Assembly (NCBI GenBank): GCA_965220305.1
Contig: OZ244817.1
Location: 62,001 to 126,000 of the forward strand
DNA length: 64,000 nt
Reading direction: 5' to 3'
Source of the DNA: G965220305 sp965220305
GTDB lineage: Bacteria > Chloroflexota > Dehalococcoidia > Lucifugimonadales > UBA3495
The position numbers and the translations under genes were made by a program. Each line of letters starts with the position of its first letter. Position 1 is the stretch's first letter. Shown in pieces: positions 24,933-32,624 of the stretch. The notes below the pieces were generated by a model. It did no database searches. It was not told where the DNA came from and saw only the letters and a list, made by a program, of their open reading frames with translations.

Positions 24933-25958
24933 CTATTGAAAATCGTTGAAGGCTACCAAGTCGTTCTCGTGTTCAAACAAGTAACGTGCCCAGTGGTCAG
25001 CCCGTAACAACTCCAGGGCCTCCCTCCAAGCCTGTCTGCATGTGGTCAAGTTGGGCAGGTTACGGTTGCGGATTCTAACTTCCTCCAAATATTGCGTCAA
25101 GTCTTGACGGAAGTCATCAAAGCTGGAGTAAGACCGCTCGCGCACCTTGGAAATCACCGCCAAAGCGGCAGTCTTGACCGGTCCATCGGCCTGTTGAAAA
25201 TTGTTGGCGATTTCATCAAGCTCCTGCTCGAAACTGATGGCGGGGCGCAGGCCGTGGGGATCGCGGTAGCCGTTAACATCTTCCGGTGGAAGTTGGGGCG
25301 AAGTGTAGAACTTGAGCAGTTCCAGGAAGAAATCATGCCGGTCCCGGAAGACCTGGCTCCTGGAAACCGGCTCCGCCCCCTCGACGAGCAACGCTCCAGA
25401 ATCTATAACCGTAATGCGGTCTGTCGCGGGCTGGTAGAAGACATTCTGAGGCGACAAGTCCAGCAGAAGGTATCCGGCCTGTTGGAAGGCTTCCTCCACT
25501 TCCAGCAACTGCTGGTGCACCGCAAAGGCGGGTTGGTCTTCCGGATGGCCCAGGGGATGCAGAGCGAACAGGTTTTGCCCCAATCCGATGGGGACTCGCA
25601 TGATGCGGGCCCGCACGTCTCCCACCAGAGGAAATCCCTGCGCCCGCTCATACGCGATGACCCGGTATTCTTGCCCGAAGGAGTCTCCGTAGAACTCGTC
25701 GTGGTTGGCCCGCTCGGTGTAACCTACCATCGGCGACAACAGGGATGTTAAAGGCCCCACGGCTTCGTAGGCCTCTACGGTCCGGTCGGTGCGGCTCTCC
25801 ACCGCGCCGTGCATCCGGTTGCGAATCGACTGGGGTACTGGACGTTTCAATACCACCGATTGCCGGGTCTCCAAATCTGTAGCCGACCGGACTTCATAAT
25901 CGGCCCCCGTCCCCAGAAGTCCGGTAAGCTCAAAGCGGTTTAGCTCAACCTGCTGCAT
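24933..25958 (-). CDS. Divergent protein-kinase-like protein
   Basis: 341 residues. A kinase-like N-lobe shows a glycine loop GLLGTG (13-18) and VVLKRP with a candidate ATP lysine, Lys38. Later, LLLDLSPQNVFYQP fits the catalytic loop (Asp and Asn kept; the usual Lys is Ser) and TVIDSGALLV takes the place of DFG, with the Asp kept. So catalytic residues are mostly present although overall similarity to Hanks kinases is low. Start ATG 25958; an in-frame ATG at 26072 overlaps the promoter. Paired with the PP2C gene 50 bp downstream. It has no membrane segment or PASTA domain, so signal input is unclear. Confidence 0.6.
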   Translation of the reverse strand: MQQVELNRFELTGLLGTGADYEVRSATDLETRQSVVLKRPVPQSIRNRMHGAVESRTDRTVEAYEAVGPLTSLLSPMVGYTERANHDEFYGDSFGQEYRVIAYERAQGFPLVGDVRARIMRVPIGLGQNLFALHPLGHPEDQPAFAVHQQLLEVEEAFQQAGYLLLDLSPQNVFYQPATDRITVIDSGALLVEGAEPVSRSQVFRDRHDFFLELLKFYTSPQLPPEDVNGYRDPHGLRPAISFEQELDEIANNFQQADGPVKTAALAVISKVRERSYSSFDDFRQDLTQYLEEVRIRNRNLPNLTTCRQAWREALELLRADHWARYLFEHENDLVAFNDFQ

Positions 25959-26012
25959 TGTTCTCGTCCCAGGGCCGCGCTGGCAAAACTCTCCTAGCGG
26001 TTCCCTATCTGA

Positions 26013-26021
26013 ATTATAACA
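26013..26021 (-). promoter_or_regulatory. Extended -10 promoter, kinase-phosphatase pair
   Basis: Minus strand TGTTATAAT: TATAAT at 26018-26013 with the TGn extension. Start codon 55 bp downstream. No clear -35. Confidence 0.6.
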
Positions 26022-26204
26022 CCAAACCGCTGCTGGGCGGTCTGGGTCGCAACCTGGGAATACCCGACGCAATCGTTAACTGATGGTCTACCACGCGCCG
26101 CGGACCGGCTACCTCGGCCAATGCAGTAAGGAATTCTGTACCTTGACGGTGGAATGACCGATATGCCAGACTGCTCGAACCTCGCCAATGGAAGGAGGTG
26201 GGCC

Positions 26205-27119
26205 GTGGACGGGGTGTTCCGCAGCGTTTTGGAATTGGTGGGCAATACTCCGTTGCTGGAATTGCGTCGTGTATTGGATGGCCCGGGGGCAAGCCTCCTG
26301 GCCAAGTTGGAAAGCGCAAATCCCAGCGGCAGTGTTAAGGACCGCGTTGCCCTGGCCATAGTGGAGGACGCCGAAGCCAACGGACAGTTGAATGCCGGAT
26401 ATACGCTGGTCTGGGCCACGGGCGGCAACAGCGGGGCCGCCCTGGCGATGGTGGCTGCGGCCAAGGGCTACGGACTGACCATTTTCATGCCCAGCAATGC
26501 CCCCCTGCACCAGCGAAGGCTGTCCGAACAGTACGGCGCCGAAGTCCAGCTCACCCCACCCGCCGCCGGAATGCGGGGTTCCCATGACGCGGCCCGGCGA
26601 CTGGCCAGTACCGGCGACAATTTTTTGCTTGTTGACCTATTCCTTAACCCGCAAGTGGTCGAAGCCCACCGACGGCAAACGGCAGAAGAGATTATCCGGT
26701 CCACCGAGGGCAAAGTTGATGCCTTCGTAGCTGCCGTTGGGACTGGGGGAACGCTGACGGGAGTGGGTCAACGCCTGAAGCAGCACAATCCAGCGGTACG
26801 AATAGTCGCTGTGGAGCCGGCCAATTCCCCAGTAATCAGCGGCGGCGGTCCGGGTCGGCACATGATTCCGGGAATTGGGGCAGACTTCCTGCCTCCCCTG
26901 TTGGATACGGGAATCATCGATGCGGTAGTCCCGGTCACTGATGATGAAGCGAGCCAGATGGCATCGCGCCTAGCCCGCCAGGAGGGGTTGCTGGTGGGTA
27001 TATCCGCGGGGGCCAACGTGTTCGCGGCGGCCCAGGTGGCCCAGGGCCTGGGACCGGACCAGACCGTGGTCACCGTTTTACCCGATACCGGAGAGCGCTA
27101 CATGGACTTTCCCGCTTAG
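26205..27119 (+). CDS. Cysteine synthase family PLP enzyme
   Basis: Fold type II PLP enzyme, about 304 residues, of the O-acetylserine sulfhydrylase/cystathionine beta-synthase group. LVGNTPLLEL opens the fold; the PLP lysine is in NPSGSVKDRVAL; the asparagine loop reads ATGGNSGAALAMVAAAKGY; the phosphate loop is GTGGTLTGVGQ; VLPDTGERYMDFP ends it. Start GTG 26205 is 6 nt after a near-perfect GGAAGGAGG; the in-frame ATG 26154 has none. Whether sulfide, thiosulfate or another nucleophile is used cannot be told. Convergent with prmA. Confidence 0.88.
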   Translation: MDGVFRSVLELVGNTPLLELRRVLDGPGASLLAKLESANPSGSVKDRVALAIVEDAEANGQLNAGYTLVWATGGNSGAALAMVAAAKGYGLTIFMPSNAPLHQRRLSEQYGAEVQLTPPAAGMRGSHDAARRLASTGDNFLLVDLFLNPQVVEAHRRQTAEEIIRSTEGKVDAFVAAVGTGGTLTGVGQRLKQHNPAVRIVAVEPANSPVISGGGPGRHMIPGIGADFLPPLLDTGIIDAVVPVTDDEASQMASRLARQEGLLVGISAGANVFAAAQVAQGLGPDQTVVTVLPDTGERYMDFPA

Positions 27120-27170
27120 TGTCGGCCAGGCGGCGCAAGTCCAAGCAGGGACCGGCGGTGGCCGGAGCGG

Positions 27171-28031
27171 CTACGGGTTGCGGCAGACCAGAGCGATCCA
27201 GTCTTCCCGCTGCCGTACCTCAACCAGGACAAGGCCAGCGTTTTTAATGGCAGCCTCCGCGTCCTGATGTTGGCCCTGTATGATCCCCGACCCAATGAAC
27301 ACTCCCTCCCGTTTTAGCAGCGACTGCACCGCCCCCGCCCGGTCGGCCACGGCCCGGGCCGAAATATTGGCTACGATCAGGTCAAACTGCCCCTCTTCCG
27401 CCAGCGGGTGAGGGACCGTGCCCTGGGCCAGCTTCACCGACCCCTCGGTACCCGCCCCCTGGACATTCTTTTCGGCGGCCCGCACCGCCACCGGGTCGGT
27501 GTCCAAGGCGAGTACTTCGGCAGCGCCCAGTCGGGCCATGGCGATGGTCAATATTCCCGACCCCGTACCCAGGTCAAGGGTCTTTGCGCCGGGGGCAACC
27601 AACTCTTCCAGAAGTTCCAGGCAGGTGTAGGTGGTGGGGTGATACCCGGTACCGAAGGCCATCCCGGGGTCCAACTCGATAACAAGCTCTTCTGGTTCCC
27701 CTACATAGTCGATCCAGGAAGGCTTTATTACCAGGCGTTTTCCCAGCTTCAAGAGAGTGAAGTGGGACTTCCAGGCATTCTGCCAGTCGGTCTCGTCGTC
27801 CAAGGCGCGAACATTCAACTCTCCCAGCGGTTCCAGGATGCTGGCTAGTTTCACCCCCACCTCTATGTGGGCCAATTGTTGGCGGGAACCGGAGGGCAGG
27901 TAAGTCCGCAGCATCACCCTCCCGTTGTCCTGCAATTGGGTGGAGAGGCCGTTGCCGTGCCGATCAAACAGGTAGGATATGGGTTCCACGTACTCAAAGG
28001 GTACTTCGATACTTACCTCGTGCCAGGTCAT
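27171..28031 (-). CDS. prmA: Ribosomal protein L11 methyltransferase
   Basis: SAM-dependent methyltransferase that trimethylates ribosomal protein L11; about 286 residues. The N-terminal substrate domain starts MTWHEVSIEVP; the catalytic domain has PGMAFGTGYHPTTYTCLELLE, the SAM motif LDLGTGSGILTIAMARLG, LALDTDPVAVRAAEKN, and FDLIVANISA. Start is ATG 28031 (28034 also possible). It follows dnaJ on the same strand, the pairing common in bacteria, with a hairpin between. Confidence 0.94.
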   Translation of the reverse strand: MTWHEVSIEVPFEYVEPISYLFDRHGNGLSTQLQDNGRVMLRTYLPSGSRQQLAHIEVGVKLASILEPLGELNVRALDDETDWQNAWKSHFTLLKLGKRLVIKPSWIDYVGEPEELVIELDPGMAFGTGYHPTTYTCLELLEELVAPGAKTLDLGTGSGILTIAMARLGAAEVLALDTDPVAVRAAEKNVQGAGTEGSVKLAQGTVPHPLAEEGQFDLIVANISARAVADRAGAVQSLLKREGVFIGSGIIQGQHQDAEAAIKNAGLVLVEVRQREDWIALVCRNP

Positions 28032-28048
28032 CATTCGCTCCACAGCAA

Positions 28049-28078
28049 GAAACCCGGCGACGCGGGCCGCCGGGTTTC
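28049..28078 (-). terminator. Intrinsic terminator or attenuator between dnaJ and prmA
   Basis: An 11-bp perfect stem, GAAACCCGGCG and its complement, with an 8-nt loop. On the minus strand it ends in GGGTTTCTTGCTG, a weak T-rich tail. It stands 106 bp after the dnaJ stop and only 18 bp before prmA, so it may only partly block read-through. Confidence 0.6.
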
Positions 28079-28184
28079 CGTAGTTGTTATCGCCTTACTT
28101 GGCCGCAGGGTCGCCGCGAACGACATGCGCCGACGACCATAAGCCAAGATATTCAGCCCATTACCGACTGAGGCCGGCGTCATG

Positions 28185-29345
28185 TTAGGTCAGAACGTCC
28201 TTGAGCCGGTCGAATATTCCCTTGTCCTTACCGTCCTCTTTGTCAGACTTGGACGCGTGGGAAGAGTCGCCATCGCCATTGCCGGTGAAGGAACGCGCCA
28301 ATTCCTCCAGCAACTCCCTCTGGCGGTTGTTGAGGTCGCGGGGGACCTGTAAATTCACGGCCACCAGCAAATCGCCCCTTCGGTTGGAATGCAGCCGGGG
28401 AATTCCTCGTCCGCGAATACGAAACTGGGAATGGGGCTGCGTGCCCTGGGGAATCTTCAGGCTCTCCGAGTCTCCATCCAGGGTGGGAATATCCTTTTCG
28501 GTGCCCAGGGCTGCCTCGGCCATGCTCAGGGGCAGCTCATACAGCAGGTCATCCCCGTCCCGTTCAAAAAATGGGTGCGCCTCAACCTGGACCCGAAGGT
28601 AAAGGTTGCCCGGCGGCCCGCCGTTCTGTCCCACATCGCCTTCCCCGGTCAGGCGGACCTGCATACCGTGGTCCACGCCCGGGGGTACAGTTACCGCGGT
28701 GCGGCGCTTTCGCCGTTCCATCCCGGCCGCCCGGCAGTTGGTGCAGGGCGTATCGAAGGACTTGCCCTTACCCTGGCAGGTTGGGCAGGGAGTTATCTGG
28801 GCAAACTGCCCGAACAGACTACGTTGGGTCCGCCGGACCTGTCCGCTGCCCTTGCAGGTGGAGCAGGCGCTCACCTCGGTGCCGGGTTCATTGCCCTGAC
28901 CGGAACAGAGGTGGCAGATTTCCACACGGCTGACTTCGACCTCCTTTTCCGTGCCGAAAGCGGCTTCCTCGAAGGACAACACCACGCGTTCCTGCAAGTC
29001 GCTGCCCCGTTGGGGTTGTTGGGCGCGTTGGCCGGCGGCCCCGCCGAAGAAGGAATCAAAGATGTCTCCGAAGCCGCCGAATACATCAAAGCCATCGAAG
29101 GGACGGTCAAAGCCTCCGTTGGCATTAACCCCAGAGTGGCCGAAACGGTCGTATTGCGCCCGCTTCTTGGAGTCGGTCAGCACCTGATAGGCTTCGTTAA
29201 TTTCCTTGAACTTTTCCTCGGCGCCCGGGCTGCGGTTGCGGTCCGGATGGTACTCCATAGCCTTCTTGCGGAAGGCCCTGCGGATGTCCTCCTCGGTATC
29301 CCCTCGGGAGACTCCCAGGAGGTCGTAGTAGTCCGTTTTGGGCAT
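28185..29345 (-). CDS. dnaJ: Chaperone DnaJ (Hsp40)
   Basis: Co-chaperone that stimulates DnaK ATPase and binds unfolded protein; about 386 residues. J-domain at the N-terminus with the HPD motif in MEYHPDRNRSPG; a Gly/Phe-rich linker (GGFDRPFDGFDVFGGFGD); four zinc CxxCxGxG-type repeats (CHLCSGQG, CSTCKGSG, CPTCQGKG, CTNCRAAG, the last with a changed end); then the substrate-binding beta domains. A charged tail (SHASKSDKEDGKDKG) is an extra. The start is ATG 29345 (MPKTDYYDLL); the upstream ATG at 29375 is less likely. No dnaK or grpE nearby. No CIRCE operator is seen. Confidence 0.96.
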   Translation of the reverse strand: MPKTDYYDLLGVSRGDTEEDIRRAFRKKAMEYHPDRNRSPGAEEKFKEINEAYQVLTDSKKRAQYDRFGHSGVNANGGFDRPFDGFDVFGGFGDIFDSFFGGAAGQRAQQPQRGSDLQERVVLSFEEAAFGTEKEVEVSRVEICHLCSGQGNEPGTEVSACSTCKGSGQVRRTQRSLFGQFAQITPCPTCQGKGKSFDTPCTNCRAAGMERRKRRTAVTVPPGVDHGMQVRLTGEGDVGQNGGPPGNLYLRVQVEAHPFFERDGDDLLYELPLSMAEAALGTEKDIPTLDGDSESLKIPQGTQPHSQFRIRGRGIPRLHSNRRGDLLVAVNLQVPRDLNNRQRELLEELARSFTGNGDGDSSHASKSDKEDGKDKGIFDRLKDVLT

Positions 29346-29392
29346 GTAAGTCACCGTAAAGAAGATGGCGGTCAATTTTGACTATCCGCTAT

Positions 29393-29422
29393 ATTATAAT
29401 CTAGCTGGCTTGTGACCCTCAA
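29393..29422 (-). promoter_or_regulatory. Promoter of dnaJ
   Basis: Minus strand: -35 TTGAGG (29422-29417), 18-bp spacer, perfect -10 TATAAT (29398-29393). The start codon is 48 bp downstream. The -10 region is itself a near-palindrome (ATTATAAT). Confidence 0.65.
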
Positions 29423-29441
29423 TAGCCGATGTGCCGTGGTT

Positions 29442-29605
29442 AGGGTCTTTCGAGTGTCACTTGTCACTATGAGGGGAGCGAATGGTCTAATGTCCCCGGA
29501 CAGCGCAAGCCCCCAACCCCTGGATTCCCGCCTTCGCGGGAATGACGGTGGGGGCGCTTGCCTGGAAGCCCGCCTTGGCCTTTGGCCGGAGAATCGAAAG
29601 ACCCT
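29442..29605 (+). mobile_element. MITE-like element with 12-bp terminal inverted repeats
   Basis: A 164-bp unit opens with AGGGTCTTTCGA (29442-29453) and closes with its exact complement TCGAAAGACCCT (29594-29605). It contains the palindromic core ATTCCCGC-CTTC-GCGGGAAT (29524-29543). No coding capacity. Partial relatives with the same left end and the same core, in the same order, occur at 12986-13104 and a left end at 8639. A target duplication is not clear (the flanks share only short words). Could be a non-autonomous transposon or a structured REP-type repeat. Confidence 0.6.
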
Positions 29606-29617
29606 GGTACCTTGGTT

Positions 29618-29761
29618 AGGGTCTTTCAAAGTCATTGCCCAGGCATAATTCCGCTCACCCTGAGCTTGTCGAAGGTCCGGGCCGTGGTTTGGCAGGCTCA
29701 CCACCCCTCCTTTGCGGAGTGCAGGCTATGAGCGGCTTTCTCAGGTCAATTCAAAGGCCCC
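29618..29761 (+). repeat. Diverged second unit of the AGGGTCTTTC repeat family
   Basis: Starts AGGGTCTTTCAAAG directly after TTGGTT, as the first unit does, and ends near TTCAAAGGCCCC, an imperfect inverted copy of the start followed by GGTACCGTGG, matching GGTACCTTGG after the first unit. The inside differs from the first unit: it includes CCTGAGCTTGTCGAAGG and AGTGCAGGCTATGAGCGG. The right end of unit 1 and left end of unit 2 form a perfect 10-bp hairpin (29596-29605/29618-29627). Confidence 0.5.
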
Positions 29762-29904
29762 GGTACCGTGGCTCGATGAACTCTCCAAGGTCAAGTCCCC
29801 GAGGAGAAGTGAAAGCCTCCTGACCGTCGCCGTCCCTTCCAATGGGACCAGACAACTAGGACCAGACAACGGCGACGATTCAACTACCGAGGGTCGTCGC
29901 CCTA

Positions 29905-29913
29905 TGGTATAAT
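29905..29913 (+). promoter_or_regulatory. Extended -10 promoter of the nuo operon
   Basis: TGGTATAAT: consensus TATAAT (29908-29913) with the TGn extension. The nuoA start codon at 29950 lies 37 bp downstream. No good -35 is seen. Confidence 0.65.
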
Positions 29914-29949
29914 TCCCCCCGCAGCCAAGACAGGGGTTGCCCGAGGCAT

Positions 29950-30336
29950 ATGCTAGAAGACTACTTTCGGCAATACGGTCTCATCGCCATTTTCGGCATA
30001 ATCGCGGTGATTGTCCCTACAAGTATATTGCTTCTTTCCTGGTTGGCTTCCCGCTTTGGCCTCCGTCCCAACAACCCTTCCTCCGTCAAGCAGGAAACCT
30101 ACGAGTGCGGGGTTGAGACCATTGGCGGCAGGTGGAACCGCTTCAACTTCCGGTATTACATGTTCGCCATTCTCTTCGTTATTTTTGACATCGAGGTGGT
30201 GTTCCTCTACCCCTGGGCCACCAAGTTCCTCAAGCTGGAATTGTTTGCCTTGATTGAAGTGCTGGTATTCGTGCTGGTCCTGCTGGTGGGCTTGGCCTAC
30301 GCCTGGCGCAAGCGGGACTTGGAGTGGGGAAGGTAG
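29950..30336 (+). CDS. nuoA: NADH-quinone oxidoreductase subunit A
   Basis: Membrane subunit of complex I, 128 residues with three hydrophobic helices (about 10-32, 65-88, 95-118). The long loop holds KQETYECGVETIGG, the conserved Cys loop near the quinone site, and NFRYYMFAILFVIFDIEVVF follows. Start ATG 29950 with GAGG upstream. First gene of the operon nuoABCD-HIJK-x-LMN. Confidence 0.95.
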   Translation: MLEDYFRQYGLIAIFGIIAVIVPTSILLLSWLASRFGLRPNNPSSVKQETYECGVETIGGRWNRFNFRYYMFAILFVIFDIEVVFLYPWATKFLKLELFALIEVLVFVLVLLVGLAYAWRKRDLEWGR

Positions 30337-30337
30337 A

Positions 30338-30961
30338 ATGGCCGACTTACCGACAGAGGGCGGGCCGCTCCACGCTCGCACCTGGGACATCGACCGGACC
30401 GAGGGACAGGGAATCAACGAACTTATCGCCGCTTCCCAGGAGCCCATAGAAGCTGAGGCCATCCAAGTACCGGATGACCTGAAGGGAAACCTGCTGGTCA
30501 CATCGGTGGATGCCCTGGTGAACTGGGGCCGCAAGTCGGCCCTGTGGCCCGTTTCCTTTGGCCTGGCCTGCTGCGCCTTCGAGATGATGGCCACGGCGAT
30601 GGGGCGTTTCGACATCGCCCGCTTTGGGATGGAGGCGTTTCGGGCTTCGCCCCGCCAGGCCGACTTGATGATAGTGGCCGGCACCGTTACCTGGAAGATG
30701 GCCCCGCCCATACGCCGCATTTACGAACAGATGGCCGAGCCCAAGTGGGTGATTTCCATGGGGGTGTGCGCCACCAGCGGGGGTCCCTATTTCGGCTCCT
30801 ACAGCGTCGTGCCGGGAGTGGACCACATCATCCCGGTGGACGTGTACGTGCCCGGCTGCCCCCCGAGGCCCGATGCCCTGTTGTACGGCATTATGGAGTT
30901 GCACCAGAAAATCAAGAAGTACCACAACCTGGGGTCGCGGACTGGTGGGACAAAAAACTGA
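30338..30961 (+). CDS. nuoB: NADH-quinone oxidoreductase subunit B (N2 cluster)
   Basis: Peripheral-arm subunit, 207 residues, carrying the terminal [4Fe-4S] cluster N2 that reduces quinone. The four ligands are seen: the twin cysteines of FGLACCAFEMM, Cys in MGVCATSGGPYF and Cys in VPGCPPRPDALL. The N-terminus is about 45 residues longer than the core fold. Start ATG 30338 is one base after the nuoA stop. Its TGA overlaps the nuoC ATG (TGATG). Confidence 0.95.
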   Translation: MADLPTEGGPLHARTWDIDRTEGQGINELIAASQEPIEAEAIQVPDDLKGNLLVTSVDALVNWGRKSALWPVSFGLACCAFEMMATAMGRFDIARFGMEAFRASPRQADLMIVAGTVTWKMAPPIRRIYEQMAEPKWVISMGVCATSGGPYFGSYSVVPGVDHIIPVDVYVPGCPPRPDALLYGIMELHQKIKKYHNLGSRTGGTKN

Positions 30962-31404
30962 TGGTAGTTAGGGCCCTCGATGCTCAAGCCCTTTGGCAAC
31001 GGCTCCAGGATGCTTTGCCCGGCGCCGTATCGGACTGGCGGGGTGAAGCGGTCTGGGTGCAACCATCCCGAGTAGCCGAGGTGGGAGAGTTCTTGCGCGA
31101 CGACCCGGAGTTGGACTTCCAATTGCTCAACTCCATCAGCGCGGTGGACTTTATTGAGTATTTTGAGGTGGTCTACCACCTGACTTCCTTCCGGCGCCAG
31201 CATACCGCTGTGGTCAAGACCAAGGTCTACGGACGGGAGGGATTGTCCCTGCCTTCGGTGTACCATCTTTGGGAAGGGGCCAACTTTCAGGAACGCGAAA
31301 TTTGGGACCTGATGGGACTGAGTTTTCAGGGACATCCCAACATGAAGCGAATTATGCTCTGGGAAGGTTTTGAGGGACACCCCCTGCGCAAGGACTTTCT
31401 CTAA
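30961..31404 (+). CDS. nuoC: NADH-quinone oxidoreductase subunit C
   Basis: 30-kDa-type subunit of the connecting module, 147 residues. Conserved end: YHLWEGANFQEREIWDLMGL and FEGHPLRKDF. ATG 30961 overlaps the nuoB stop, so the two are translationally coupled. It is shorter than E. coli NuoCD because NuoD is a separate gene here. Confidence 0.93.
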   Translation: MVVRALDAQALWQRLQDALPGAVSDWRGEAVWVQPSRVAEVGEFLRDDPELDFQLLNSISAVDFIEYFEVVYHLTSFRRQHTAVVKTKVYGREGLSLPSVYHLWEGANFQEREIWDLMGLSFQGHPNMKRIMLWEGFEGHPLRKDFL

Positions 31405-31499
31405 AGTAGGTTATTCCGGCCCTTGTCCCACTCGCTAATGAGCCGAAGCCAATTCCTGGGTATGGGCTAGGAGCTTTGCTTGGGCCCTGTAGGTAGTAT

Positions 31500-32624
31500 T
31501 TGACCAGCCGAGAAGAAATTACGATCCGCACCGACCCGATGACGGTCAACGTGGGACCGCAGCACCCCAGCACCCACGGGGTGTTCCGTCTTCGCATTAC
31601 CTTCGACGGCGAGGAGATTGTCGAGGTGGAACCCGTGCTCGGGTACCTGCACCGGGGCACGGAAAAGCTGGCCGAAGAACGCAATTACGTCCAGATTATA
31701 ACTTTGACCGACCGGCTGGATTACACGTCGTCCATGACTAACAACCAGGCCTACTGCCTGGCGGTGGAAAAGCTGCTGGGGGTGGAACCGCCGCCCCGGG
31801 GGAAGTACCTGCGGACCATCGCCGCTGAATTGCAGCGAATTGCCAGCCATCTCATCGCCGTGGGTTTCTTTGTCCAGGAAATGGGGGCCTTCGGTACGCC
31901 GTTGATGTACACCTTCCGCAGCCGGGAGAGAGTCCTGGACTTGTTCGAGATGCTGTGCGGCGCCCGGGTTACCGTCAGCTACATGAGGCCCGGCGGTGTA
32001 TTTGCCGACACTCCCCGGGACTTCTGGCCTGCCCTGCAAAGGTTCCTGCAGGACTTCGAGGAAGAGTTCAGCGAACTGGAGCAACTTTTGCTCCAAAACG
32101 AGATACTGCTGGTCCGCTGCCGAGACGTCAGCCCCCTGCCGGCGGACGTGGCAGTAAACTGCTCCGTTACGGGGCCGGTTCTGCGAGCCAGCGGTGTTAA
32201 CTGGGACTGGCGCAAGATGGACCCCTATGACGCCTATGACAAGGTGGATTTCGATATACCCGTTGGAACGAAGGGCGACAACTACGACCGGTTCTGGGTA
32301 CGAATGCAGGAGGTACGGCAGAGTTTGCGCATCGTGACCCAGTGCGTGGAGCAGATAGAGCCGGGGCCGGTGCGCTTGGAGTTGCCGCTGGTGCTGCGTC
32401 CGTCCGCCGGGGCCGAAGCCTACGGTCGGGTAGAGGCATCCAAGGGGGAATTGGGGTTTTACCTGGTCAGCGATGGCGGGGTTTCTCCCTACCGTTGTAA
32501 GATACGCTCCCCCTCACTGATAAATTTGACTGTGACGGAACACCTGCTAATCGGATGGAAACTCGCGGATATGATTGTTTCCCTGGGCAGTGTGGACATC
32601 AACATGGGGGAAGTTGACCGTTGA
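31500..32624 (+). CDS. nuoD: NADH-quinone oxidoreductase subunit D
   Basis: 49-kDa subunit, 374 residues, forming the quinone-binding cavity with NuoB. MTVNVGPQHPSTHGVFRL carries the conserved His of the quinone site; PVLGYLHRGTEKLAEERNY and YRCKIRSPSLINL are the usual signatures of the former [NiFe]-hydrogenase fold. The end INMGEVDR matches the family's usual DxxMGxVDR. The start is TTG 31500, after a 95-bp gap from nuoC. Its TGA overlaps the TTG start of nuoH. Confidence 0.95.
   Translation: MTSREEITIRTDPMTVNVGPQHPSTHGVFRLRITFDGEEIVEVEPVLGYLHRGTEKLAEERNYVQIITLTDRLDYTSSMTNNQAYCLAVEKLLGVEPPPRGKYLRTIAAELQRIASHLIAVGFFVQEMGAFGTPLMYTFRSRERVLDLFEMLCGARVTVSYMRPGGVFADTPRDFWPALQRFLQDFEEEFSELEQLLLQNEILLVRCRDVSPLPADVAVNCSVTGPVLRASGVNWDWRKMDPYDAYDKVDFDIPVGTKGDNYDRFWVRMQEVRQSLRIVTQCVEQIEPGPVRLELPLVLRPSAGAEAYGRVEASKGELGFYLVSDGGVSPYRCKIRSPSLINLTVTEHLLIGWKLADMIVSLGSVDINMGEVDR

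Larger units (their letters stand above)
29346..29949. other. Intergenic region, 604 bp, with repeat elements
   Basis: Sits between the divergent dnaJ and nuo promoters. It carries a MITE-like element (29442-29605), a diverged second unit (29618-29761) and the 17-bp CCTGAGCTTGTCGAAGG (29659-29675), which is a repeat word I know from many bacterial genomes. No protein-coding gene is recognised. Confidence 0.7.

Noticed and set aside
26143..26171. Promoter before the cysteine-synthase-like gene from TTGACG at 26143
   Set aside because: No acceptable -10 box stands at 16-18 bp.
29346..29460. CIRCE/HrcA operator before dnaJ
   Set aside because: The TTAGCACTC-N9-GAGTGCTAA pattern is not present; only an ordinary promoter is seen.
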